DNA from: DYCT01 sp051875715
Lineage (GTDB): Bacteria; Bacteroidota; Bacteroidia; Bacteroidales; Bacteroidaceae
Direction of reading: 5' to 3'
Assembly (NCBI GenBank): GCA_051875715.1
Contig: JBJEHD010000007.1
Location: 1 to 64,000, forward strand
Length of the DNA stretch: 64,000 bases
Positions within the stretch are counted from its first letter, which is position 1, and the number at the start of each line of letters is the position of its first letter. The position numbers and the translations under genes are program-made. Positions 9,203 to 17,361 of the stretch are shown in pieces. The notes under the pieces are model-generated. The model searched no databases, was not told the origin of the DNA, and was given only the letters and a program-made list of their open reading frames with translations.

Positions 9203-10756
9203 TTACTCCCACTCGATTGTCGAAGGTGGTTTGGAGGAGATGTCGTAGCAGACGCGGTTCACTCCCTTCACCTTATTTATAATGTCGTTCGACACTTTGG
9301 CCATGAACTCGTAGGGCAGGTGTGCCCAGTCGGCGGTCATGGCGTCGGTGCTGGTGACGGCACGCAGGGCCACGGCCCGTTCGTACGTACGCTCGTCTCC
9401 CATGACTCCTACGCTCTGCACGGGCAGCAGGATGACGCCGGCCTGCCATACTTGGTGGTAGAGGGCTGTCTCGGTGCCATCGGGCAGGGTCACTTTCCAG
9501 TTACGCAGCCCTTGGATGAAGATGTCGTCGGCATCTTGCAGGATGCGCACTTTTTCGCGGGTGATGTCGCCCAGGATGCGGACGGCCAGGCCGGGGCCGG
9601 GGAAGGGATGGCGCGTGATGAGGTGTTCGGGGATGCCCAGCTGGCGTCCTACGCGGCGAACTTCGTCCTTGAACAGCCACTTCAGCGGTTCGCAGAGTTG
9701 CAGGTGCATCTCTTCGGGCAGGCCGCCCACGTTGTGGTGGCTCTTGATGGTCTTGCCGGTGATGTTGAGACTCTCGATGCGGTCGGGGTAGATGGTACCC
9801 TGGGCCAGCCATTTGGCATCGGTTATCTTGTGCGCTTCGGCATTGAAGACTTCTACGAAGTCGCGGCCGATGATCTTACGCTTCTGCTCGGGGTCGGTGA
9901 TGCCTTCCAGGTCGTGGAAGAACTTTTCGCTGGCGTCTACGCCGATGACGTTCAGACCCAGGCATTCGTAGTCGTGCATCACGTTCTTGAACTCGTTTTT
10001 GCGCAGCAAGCCGTGGTCTACGAAGATGCAGGTCAGGTTCTTGCCGATGGCGCGATGGAGCAGTACGGCTGCTACCGACGAATCGACGCCTCCACTCAGC
10101 CCGAGGATGACGCGGTCTTGTCCGATTTGTTCCTTCAGTTCGGCTACGGTGGTGTCGACAAACGAGGCGGCACTCCAGCTTTGGCTGCATCCGCACACGT
10201 CGGCCACGAAGTTCTTCAGCATCTGTGTGCCGTCTTCGCTATGGAACACTTCGGGATGGAACTGGACGCCCCATACGGGTTCGTCGCCTACTTGGTAGGC
10301 TGCAATCTTCACCTTGTCGGTCGAGGCGATGACACGGAAATCGGCGGGGATGGCCGTGATGGTGTCGCCATGGCTCATCCATACCTGCGTGTTCGGCTTG
10401 ACGCCTTTGAAGAGGACGTTGTCCGTGTCGAAATGACTCAAGTGGGCACGTCCGTATTCGCGTGTGCCGGCGGGTTCAACCCGTCCGCCATTGGTGTAGG
10501 CGATGAATTGGGCTCCGTAGCAGATGCCGAGGATGGGGTATTTGCCCCGAATCTCGCTCAAGTCGGCCTGGAAGGCAGTCTTGTCGTAGACCGAGAACGG
10601 ACTGCCAGACAGGATGACGCCCTTCACGGTTTCGTCGGCGTGAGGGAACTTGTTGTAAGGCACAATCTCGCAATAGACGTTCAGTTCGCGCAGGCGGCGA
10701 CCGATGAGCTGCGTGGTTTGCGAACCGAAGTCAAGAATGATGATCTTTTCTTGCAT
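9203..10756 (-). CDS. guaA: GMP synthase (glutamine-hydrolysing)
   Basis: Converts XMP, glutamine and ATP to GMP in the cytoplasm. The glutamine amidotransferase domain (about 1-190) starts with IIILDFGSQTTQLI and carries the nucleophile Cys in GICYGAQF. The ATP pyrophosphatase domain has the PP-loop LSGGVDSSVAA near residue 220. The C-terminal dimerisation domain ends in the typical KPPSTIEWE. Length 517 is normal. The start is 58 nt after the dnaX stop; no promoter element was found in the gap, so co-transcription with dnaX is likely. Confidence 0.98.
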   Translation of the reverse strand: MQEKIIILDFGSQTTQLIGRRLRELNVYCEIVPYNKFPHADETVKGVILSGSPFSVYDKTAFQADLSEIRGKYPILGICYGAQFIAYTNGGRVEPAGTREYGRAHLSHFDTDNVLFKGVKPNTQVWMSHGDTITAIPADFRVIASTDKVKIAAYQVGDEPVWGVQFHPEVFHSEDGTQMLKNFVADVCGCSQSWSAASFVDTTVAELKEQIGQDRVILGLSGGVDSSVAAVLLHRAIGKNLTCIFVDHGLLRKNEFKNVMHDYECLGLNVIGVDASEKFFHDLEGITDPEQKRKIIGRDFVEVFNAEAHKITDAKWLAQGTIYPDRIESLNITGKTIKSHHNVGGLPEEMHLQLCEPLKWLFKDEVRRVGRQLGIPEHLITRHPFPGPGLAVRILGDITREKVRILQDADDIFIQGLRNWKVTLPDGTETALYHQVWQAGVILLPVQSVGVMGDERTYERAVALRAVTSTDAMTADWAHLPYEFMAKVSNDIINKVKGVNRVCYDISSKPPSTIEWE

Positions 10757-10814
10757 ACTGTTTGTTTGGGATTGTAAAAATGATGAATGATTCTGATTGT
10801 TTCTCTCTGGGGGG

Positions 10815-12635
10815 TTAATATAACTCTAATCCGAACTCCTGTTTGAGGCGCATGAGTTCGGGGTTCTTTTGGTTCATCAGTTGGAACCGTTCTACACGGC
10901 TGTAGGCACGCACCATCTCGGCCGGTGCACTGACCCGCACGTTCATGTCGATGGTCCGATTGTGCAGCTGTTTGCGCAGGTAAGTCAGGATGTCGGCTTT
11001 GCAGCGTTGCATCAGTTTCTCGACCATTTCGTTGTCCACCACGACTTCGAAGGTGGTGGTGTTGGTCAGTTGCGGGTTGATGTTCATCATGCGGCCGGCC
11101 GTGGCTTTCTCTTCGGGAGGCAGCAGGGAGGCGTACTCGCGCCAGTAGTAGGTGAGGTCTTTCTCGTTGAAGATGAAATCTTCTTCGTTCTCCGCCCGGC
11201 TGGGCTGTTTGGCTTCTGTGGGTTTCTGCTCCTGTGCGTCGGTTTGGGGCACACGCGTGATGGAGATGTGCAGGCCGGACTTCAGGGTCGGAATCTTGCG
11301 TTCCGTCTGGGGCGCACGGGGTTGGGCCGGTTTTGCGGCCGACGGGGTGGGGACGGCCTGACGGGCAGGCGAAACCGCTTGCTGAGGTGCCGCTTGTTGT
11401 GGAACTTCCTGTTGGGGTGCCGTCGGCCGTTGGCCGGCAGGAGTGGCGCTGGCCGTCGTTGTCGGGGCGGGTTCGGCCTGGTTGAATAGGGGTTTTAATG
11501 TCTGCTTAGGGCCATGCCCACTGCCTACGTCGTCGGCGTCGGGCTGGGAGAGTTGGGCTATCTGTATCAGGGTCAACTCAATCAGCAACCGCTTGTTCCG
11601 GCTGATGCGGTAGTTGAGGTCGCAATCGTTGCACAACTTCAGGGCTTTGTAGAGGAAGGGGACGGGACACTGCTGGGCTTGCTGTTGGTAGCGTGTACGG
11701 ATGGACGCTCCCACCTCCAGCAGGGGCAGGGTGGCGGCATCGTGGCTGACCAGCAGGTCGCGGAAGTGCGCAGCCAGGCCGCTTACGAAGTGCTGCCCAT
11801 CGAAACCTTTGTTGAGGATGTCGTTGAGGGTCAGCAGAGCGTCGCTCACCCGGCAGGCGAGCAGGCAGTCGGTCAGCCGGAAATAGTATTCGTAGTCCAG
11901 CACGTTGAGGTTCTCGATGACGCTTTGGTAGCGGATGTCTCCTCCCGTGAAGCTGACAACCTGGTCGAAGATGGACAGGGCGTCGCGCATGCCTCCGTCG
12001 GCTTTTTGAGCGATGACGTTCAGGGCCTCGGGTTCGGCCGTGATGCCTTCCTGTCCGGCCACGTACTGCAGGTGGTCGACGATGTCCTGCGTGGTGATTC
12101 GGCTGAAGTCGTAAATCTGGCAGCGCGACAGGATGGTGGGCAGTATCTTATGCTTCTCGGTGGTGGCCAGGATGAAGATGGCATGGTGGGGCGGTTCTTC
12201 CAACGTTTTCAGAAAGGCGTTGAAAGCCGCCTGCGAAAGCATGTGTACCTCGTCGATGATGTAGACCTTGTAGCGGCCTATCTGGGGCGGAATGCGTACC
12301 TGGTCGATGAGCGATCGGATGTCTTCGACCGAGTTGTTCGAGGCGGCATCGAGTTCGTGGATGTTGAGCGACCGCTGTTCGTTGAAACTCCGGCACGACT
12401 CGCACTCGTTGCAGGCTTCGCCTTCGGCGGTCGGGTTGGTGCAGTTGATGGTCTTGGCGAAAATACGGGCGCAGGTGGTTTTCCCCACACCGCGTGGTCC
12501 GCAAAACAGATAGGCGTGTGCCAGTTTGCCACTTTCGATGGCGTTTTTCAAGGTGGTGGTCAATGCCTTTTGTCCCACAACCGAACGGAAGGTGGAGGGG
12601 CGGTATTTTCGAGCCGAAACGATGTATGCGTCCAT
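10815..12635 (-). CDS. dnaX: DNA polymerase III subunit gamma/tau
   Basis: Clamp-loader ATPase of the replisome. The AAA+ domain has Walker A GPRGVGKTT near residue 46, a cysteine cluster (zinc module, C-x8-C-x2-C spacing around CNECESC) and Walker B IIDEVHMLS. The middle (about residues 360-460) is a low-complexity Pro/Gln/Ala linker; the remainder is a tau-type C-terminal domain. Length 606 is typical for Bacteroidales DnaX, which is longer than gamma. The promoter element TACATTTGC lies at 12664-12672. A gamma-producing frameshift was not evaluated. Confidence 0.97.
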   Translation of the reverse strand: MDAYIVSARKYRPSTFRSVVGQKALTTTLKNAIESGKLAHAYLFCGPRGVGKTTCARIFAKTINCTNPTAEGEACNECESCRSFNEQRSLNIHELDAASNNSVEDIRSLIDQVRIPPQIGRYKVYIIDEVHMLSQAAFNAFLKTLEEPPHHAIFILATTEKHKILPTILSRCQIYDFSRITTQDIVDHLQYVAGQEGITAEPEALNVIAQKADGGMRDALSIFDQVVSFTGGDIRYQSVIENLNVLDYEYYFRLTDCLLACRVSDALLTLNDILNKGFDGQHFVSGLAAHFRDLLVSHDAATLPLLEVGASIRTRYQQQAQQCPVPFLYKALKLCNDCDLNYRISRNKRLLIELTLIQIAQLSQPDADDVGSGHGPKQTLKPLFNQAEPAPTTTASATPAGQRPTAPQQEVPQQAAPQQAVSPARQAVPTPSAAKPAQPRAPQTERKIPTLKSGLHISITRVPQTDAQEQKPTEAKQPSRAENEEDFIFNEKDLTYYWREYASLLPPEEKATAGRMMNINPQLTNTTTFEVVVDNEMVEKLMQRCKADILTYLRKQLHNRTIDMNVRVSAPAEMVRAYSRVERFQLMNQKNPELMRLKQEFGLELY

Positions 12636-12663
12636 GATATGCCGGTTTTTTCCTAACTTGGGT

Positions 12664-12672
12664 GCAAATGTA
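12664..12672 (-). promoter_or_regulatory. Bacteroidota -7 promoter element for dnaX
   Basis: Reverse-strand TACATTTGC, an exact TAnnTTTG match, 28 nt upstream of the dnaX ATG. No convincing -33 element was recognised. Confidence 0.6.
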
Positions 12673-12742
12673 CGAAAACAAAGCCGATTATCCGGCCTGT
12701 TTCGGGTGAAAAAACCGAACGGAAATGTTCCGTTGCGTATGC

Positions 12743-12830
12743 GAGTACTCGTGGCGCGGCCGACGAGTACTCACGTGGCCCCTTGCGAGTACTCGTGCGT
12801 CGGCCTGAGGGTACTCACATCCACGGGTGC
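12743..12830. repeat. Four 22-bp tandem units led by the palindrome GAGTACTC
   Basis: GAGTACTC occurs at 12743, 12765 and 12787 and as GGGTACTC at 12809, each exactly 22 bp after the last. The remainder of each unit varies around G/C-rich GTGGCGCGGCCGAC-like sequence. Each 8-mer is a perfect palindrome, so the array presents palindromic sites on one helix face every two turns. It lies between the CotH-type gene (stop at 12860) and the dnaX promoter. A 7-bp hairpin (AACGGAA-ATG-TTCCGTT, 12718-12734) lies next to it. Confidence 0.85.
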
Positions 12831-12859
12831 GGCTTCTGCCTGGAACCGGGGCGCAGGAA

Positions 12860-15387
12860 CTACATGGTGTCGATTTTCCCTTCCATCCACGCGATGCGTG
12901 CCTCGAAGTTGCTGATGAGCGTTTCCACCGCTTCGTCGAAGGTCAGTTGCTCGTCGTGGTTGATGTCTGCGTTGATGGGCCACAAGGCGTGGTTCATGAC
13001 ATCGGAGGCCGCAAGCCGTTCCTTCTGGCTGCGTACGTAGGCCGGCAGTTCGTCGGCCACGGCCCGGAACGCGGGCCATCGTTCCTTTATCTGGGCGATG
13101 AACTGTGCGTCGAGGAACAGGTAGAGGTAGTACAACCGGTTCTTGATGTAGAAATACTTGGTGTCGTTGCGGAAGGTGGCGTAGTCGAAGTCCCAGACGG
13201 GGCCGGCCTTTAGTTTGCCGTCGCGGTCCTTGTGCATGTAGACGCTCTTTGGCCAATAGGCTTCGCCGTTGACGGTGGCTTCGTGGATGAGCCACCATTC
13301 GATGAACGAGGGTACGTCGATGAGTGCTTCGTATTCGTGCTGGTGTAGTTTGGTGCCGGTGCGCAGGATGCTTTCCAATTGGGCTACATGGTTTTGCATG
13401 TAGTCGAACTGCTGGGTGGTGAGCACCTCTTCATCGGGTTCCTTGAACATATAGGGAAGTTTGAACAGGGACGATTGGAATTTGTTCACCTCGTCGTAGT
13501 TCGTATCCAGTTCCATCAGGTATCCACCGGTGATGGTCGTCTCGGTGGTGTCGGCGGCCGTCATGGACTGGATGGCGACACGGTTGGGGTCCACTTTGAT
13601 TTGTTCGCACAGGTAGTAGTTCCCTACGTGTGCACCGTTGAACACCACTTCGACGTGCGTGCCTCGGGGTGTCCAGTCCATCAGCGAGCCCGACGAGAGG
13701 CGGAAGGCGGCATCGTTGCGCAGCAGGGTGCGGTCGCCCCAGTTGGCCAGCAGCACCCACCGCTTGTGGGCGGGCATGCCCAGCACCTCGGCCTTCTTGC
13801 CCAACTTGATGGCGTAGGGCTTCTTGGGGTAGCCCCAAGTGGAGTTTCCTCGTCCGCGCAGGTTCATGCCGGCATAGACGACGGGGTCGGCGTGGGGCGA
13901 ATGGATGGTCATGGTGCATCCCTCCGTCCATTCTTCCTTGCTGGTGATGGGGGATCTCCCGGCGTTTCGAGGCAGACCACCGGCAGGCCTGAATGGCGCA
14001 CGCTGACGATGTAGTCGTGCAGGTTTCCTTCGTTGTCGGCCACTTGATAGGTCACCGGCCGGCTGAAGTCTTGCGGCGTGATGCCGCTGTGCTGTTCCAC
14101 TCCGTTCACGTAGACGGCCTTCCCGTTGGTCTCGAAGGTCGGGACGAGCGCGGTGGGGTCGGTGATGAAGGGACTGTACAGGTGGATTTCGTTGCCGTCG
14201 GTCGTGCTCTCGACGTCGGCCATCACGTCGGCGTTTCGTGCGGCTTCGAACGAGAACGATATGAAGGAGGCGGCTGCATATTGCACCTCGAAGGCCGACG
14301 ACGAAATCTGAACCGGCGTGCCATTGGCATCGGCCACGTTGAGCACCAGGCAATACCGGTCGTGGTAGTAAGTGCTGCTGCCCAGGTCGGTCAGGGTGGC
14401 GCGGTATTGGCCTTCGAGGCGTACCCCGTCGGCATACATCGGTTCGACGCGTTCGAGGCGATAGTGGCGCGGTTCTACCACGTAGCTTTTGCTGTCGACG
14501 ACAGTCCCGACGCGGTCGAGGACGATGGAGCAGTCGTCTGCTCCTATTTCATAAGAGAACGATGCGTTCGACGGGTTGACGCGGAACTCCAGGGTGGCGG
14601 ATCGTCCTTCGGTCAGCAGCAGGGGGCGTGTGGCCAGTACGGCCAGGCTGGTGGGGGTGAGCGACAACTGGTTGAAGGTGTAGGTGGAGCCGTCGGCCAT
14701 GGTCAGGGTGATGACGTGGGTGGCCTGGTCCTCGGTGATGTGGGAGATGAGGGCCGATGCATTGGTGGACATCTGCGTGGCATAGGTGTCAATCACGATG
14801 TCGGGTTGGGAGGCCCGGTAATATTCGAACACGATGCGCCCCTCGGCATCTGTGCCGACGCGGATGGAAATGGCTTCTTCGCCCGGTTCCCCCTGTTCGC
14901 CTTTGTCTCCTTGTTCACCTTTTTCTCCCGGCTCGCCCTTTTCGCCGGGTTCTCCCTGTTCTCCTTTTTCTCCCTGCGGCCCTTGGGCGGCGATGGGCTG
15001 CCCGGTGCTGTCTTGCAGGCGGACGAAGGTCTGTCCGTTGTCGGTCGATACACACCAATAGCCATCCGAATCGATCATCAGGTAGGGCGTGATGCCGTCT
15101 TTGCCGTCAGCGCCGTCAACTCCGTTGGTCAGGCTGATGGACGAGCCGTCGGTGAAGCGGAGGGTCCATCCCTTTCTACCTTCCATCGGTGTGATTTGTT
15201 CTACGTTCTTATGGCTGTCTACGGCATGTTGCAGGAGCGAGAGGGCCGACTGCAAATCGTCGACTTTCGCTTCCAGTTGGTCCAGCCTCTCCCGGATGGG
15301 GTCGAGGTCGGTGCAGGACAACAAGGGCCATACGGCCAGGAGGGTGCAGATGCAGGTGAGGCGGAGTAGGTGCAAGGCTCGGTTCAT
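12860..15387 (-). pseudogene. CotH kinase family lipoprotein with DUF4988-like and collagen-like regions, frameshifted
   Basis: The reading frame is broken once, at a run of five C on the coding strand (13949-13953). Upstream, the product runs from a lipoprotein signal (lipobox LLSC) through a coiled coil, a DUF4988-like segment (RKGWTLRFTDGSS, then GADGKDG), a collagen-like stretch of Gly-Glu-Lys/Gln/Pro triplets (about residues 140-175) and Ig-like sequence, ending out of frame after CLETPGD. Downstream, another frame continues with PITSKEEWTEGCTMTI, the usual CotH entry, then GRGNSTWGYPKKPYAIKL and VWDFDYA. One extra C restores a continuous protein of about 840 residues. CotH proteins are atypical kinases, here presumably surface-exposed. 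The start is ATG 15387; a TTG at 15423 lies inside the promoter. Either an assembly error or a real or phase-variable mutation. Confidence 0.85.
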
Positions 15388-15419
15388 GGCGTGGAGCAGT
15401 TTGGTTGCATGATTGGAGT

Positions 15420-15428
15420 GCAAAGGTA
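15420..15428 (-). promoter_or_regulatory. Bacteroidota -7 promoter element for the CotH-type gene
   Basis: Reverse-strand TACCTTTGC overlaps the possible TTG start codon at 15423. This argues that translation begins at the downstream ATG (15387), which leads directly into the lipoprotein signal. Confidence 0.65.
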
Positions 15429-15481
15429 GGAAACTCGGAAACTTTTTAAGACTATTGCCGCATTTTTAACAGAACAAATGT

Positions 15482-15489
15482 TACCTTTG
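15482..15489 (+). promoter_or_regulatory. Bacteroidota -7 promoter element for the 15577 gene
   Basis: TACCTTTG, exact consensus, preceded by a T-rich stretch about 15-19 nt upstream. It leaves a leader of about 85 nt before the ATG at 15577. It faces away from the CotH promoter at 15420-15428, so the two are divergent. Confidence 0.55.
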
Positions 15490-15576
15490 GCGAGAAATAG
15501 CAGGGGATGCATGCCCGTTGGGTGCATGATTGCCCTCTGTATGAATAAAGTATCAACCTAAAAAAAAGAAAAAGTT

Positions 15577-15849
15577 ATGGCAAAGAGAAGAAACCTGAAG
15601 AAGACAATCAACTACATAGCAAGCTGCCTGTTTATGGAATGCATGGCATACGAACAGTACATCCCCGGTGTCGACAAGGCCAAGCTGGACGAACTGATGG
15701 GCCGTGTGCTCAAGTTGCAGGACGATTTTCTCGCCCGGGTGAGCCACACCGAACCGGGCAACGTGAAGGGATATTACAAGAAGTTGCGTGCGGATTTCGA
15801 TCAGGAAGTGCGTGCCATCTTCGATGCGATGGAGCAACTGAAGGCCTAA
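15577..15849 (+). CDS. Small conserved alpha-helical protein, function unknown
   Basis: A 90-residue protein with a basic N-terminus (MAKRRNLKKTINYIAS) and otherwise amphipathic helical composition; no signal peptide, metal motif or nucleotide motif is visible. I recognise it only as the kind of small unknown conserved in Bacteroidales. A purine-rich stretch (AAAAAAAAGAAAAAG) precedes the ATG. It is 22 nt upstream of the acyltransferase gene and probably shares its transcript. Confidence 0.75.
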   Translation: MAKRRNLKKTINYIASCLFMECMAYEQYIPGVDKAKLDELMGRVLKLQDDFLARVSHTEPGNVKGYYKKLRADFDQEVRAIFDAMEQLKA

Positions 15850-15871
15850 TCTTGGGACAAGGAGACTGCTT

Positions 15872-16429
15872 ATGCGAATGAAGCAAGCCTTTTGCCGGTT
15901 CGTTTATTCCAACGTGCTGGGCTGGAAAGCCGTGGTGAACGTGCCGGACTATGACAAGTACATCATCTGTGCGGCTCCGCATACCACCAACTGGGATTTG
16001 TTCATCGGCAAACTGTTCTACGGGTCCATCGGGCGCGAGACGGGTTTCATGATGAAGAAAGACTGGTTCTTTTGGCCGCTCGGCCCCATCTTCCGATGGA
16101 TGGGCGGCATTGCCGTGGACCGGGGGAAGAAAACTTCGCTGGTCGAACAGATGGTGGAGGTGGCCCGTTCGAGTCGGACGTTCCATCTGGCCATCACGCC
16201 GGAGGGAACCCGCAAGGCCAATCCGAAGTGGAAGAAAGGATTCTACTACATCGCCCAGGGGGCGGACATCCCCATCTTGCTGGTGGGCATCGACTATCCG
16301 TCGAAGTGCATCACCATCGGACGGGAGATGCGGGCCAGTGGTGACATCGAGAAGGACATGCGCGAGATTCAACAGTATTTCGTGCAGTTCCGTGGCCTTC
16401 ATCCGGAGAACTTCTCCATAGCGGAATAA
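15872..16429 (+). CDS. 1-acyl-sn-glycerol-3-phosphate acyltransferase family protein
   Basis: PlsC-like acyltransferase acting at the cytoplasmic membrane in phospholipid (or other acyl) transfer. The 185-residue protein holds the catalytic H-x4-D motif as HTTNWD near residue 37 and the substrate-binding EGTR motif (ITPEGTRKANPKWKKGF) near residue 110. It is a short form of the family without extra membrane spans. The start is supported by AAGGAGA six bases upstream, one of the few clear ribosome binding sites here. It ends 5 nt before the nitrilase-family gene. Substrate is not deducible. Confidence 0.88.
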   Translation: MRMKQAFCRFVYSNVLGWKAVVNVPDYDKYIICAAPHTTNWDLFIGKLFYGSIGRETGFMMKKDWFFWPLGPIFRWMGGIAVDRGKKTSLVEQMVEVARSSRTFHLAITPEGTRKANPKWKKGFYYIAQGADIPILLVGIDYPSKCITIGREMRASGDIEKDMREIQQYFVQFRGLHPENFSIAE

Positions 16430-16434
16430 AGACG

Positions 16435-17220
16435 ATGCGCATCAGTCTGGCTCAATCCGATATAAGGTGGGAAGACAAGGCAGCCAATCTGCTTTGGGTT
16501 GAACGTCAGGTGGCGCAGTGGGCAGGTCGGACAGACCTGCTGGTGCTGCCCGAGATGTTCTCCACCGGTTTCAGTATGAATCCGGCCCTGGCCGAACCGG
16601 TCGACGGGCCAACGATGGAACGTTTGCGTCAGTTGGCCGCCGATGGGGGAATGGCCCTGGCCGGCAGCCTGGCCTGCAGCCAGCACGGCCAGTTGTTCAA
16701 CCGGGCTTTCCTGCTGACACCCGAAGGCGAGATGGCGGTCTATGACAAGCGTCACCTCTTCCGGATGGGAGGGGAGGCGGAGGTCTATTCGCCCGGTTCG
16801 TCGCGGCAGACGGTGGCATACCGGGGCTGGAACATCCGGCTGGCCGTGTGCTACGACTTGCGTTTCCCGGTGTGGCTCCGTCAGGACGGCGAACCGTTCG
16901 ACCTCCTTTTGGTCGTGGCCAACTGGCCGGCGGCGAGGGGGCGGGTTTGGGACGTCCTGCTCGAAGCCCGTGCCATCGAGAACCAGTGTTACGTGTGCGG
17001 CGTGAACCGGGTGGGCGTCGACGGGCACGGATGGACGTACGGCGGTCGGTCGGCCTTGGTGGACGCCCGTGGCCTGCCGGTATTGCGCCTGTCCGACCGG
17101 GAGGCCGAAGTTCAGACGGCCGAACTGAATCGGGAAGACCTGCAGGCGTTTCGCCGCAAATTCCCCGTTTGGCAAGATGCCGACGCCTTTGTGCTGCCGG
17201 AAGCGCCGCCGTCGGCCTGA
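16435..17220 (+). CDS. Nitrilase-superfamily amidohydrolase (omega-amidase type)
   Basis: Cytoplasmic carbon-nitrogen hydrolase. The Glu-Lys-Cys triad is visible: Glu40 in LVLPEMFSTGF, Lys105 in YDKRHLF and Cys139 in LAVCYDLRFPVW. The pattern PEMFSTGFSMNP and the CYDLRFP sequence resemble the YafV/omega-amidase branch, which hydrolyses 2-oxoglutaramate-like amides in methionine salvage or metabolite repair. Length 261 is normal. Translationally close to the upstream acyltransferase (5-nt gap). Confidence 0.9.
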   Translation: MRISLAQSDIRWEDKAANLLWVERQVAQWAGRTDLLVLPEMFSTGFSMNPALAEPVDGPTMERLRQLAADGGMALAGSLACSQHGQLFNRAFLLTPEGEMAVYDKRHLFRMGGEAEVYSPGSSRQTVAYRGWNIRLAVCYDLRFPVWLRQDGEPFDLLLVVANWPAARGRVWDVLLEARAIENQCYVCGVNRVGVDGHGWTYGGRSALVDARGLPVLRLSDREAEVQTAELNREDLQAFRRKFPVWQDADAFVLPEAPPSA

Positions 17221-17289
17221 AAACCGCAAGAATGTGCGATATTGTACCAATCGCGGACCATTTTGTACATTGGCATATCCGAAAGAACG

Positions 17290-17297
17290 TACCTTTG
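17290..17297 (+). promoter_or_regulatory. Bacteroidota -7 promoter element for the NagB-like gene
   Basis: TACCTTTG, exact consensus, 65 nt upstream of the ATG at 17362. A TTTG at 17262-17265 is somewhat too far (24 nt) for a standard -33 element. Confidence 0.65.
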
Positions 17298-17361
17298 TGT
17301 AACCAAAACAAGAAAAACAAGAAGTTTTATACATTAATCTAATCTAAGAAAGAACAAACTT

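Noticed and set aside
12743..12830. CRISPR array
   Set aside because: Unit length of 22 bp with no distinct repeat-spacer alternation and no cas genes; the same applies to the other arrays in the window.
15423..15423. TTG start for the CotH-type lipoprotein
   Set aside because: It lies inside the TACCTTTGC promoter element, upstream of the expected transcript start; ATG 15387 gives a clean lipoprotein signal.
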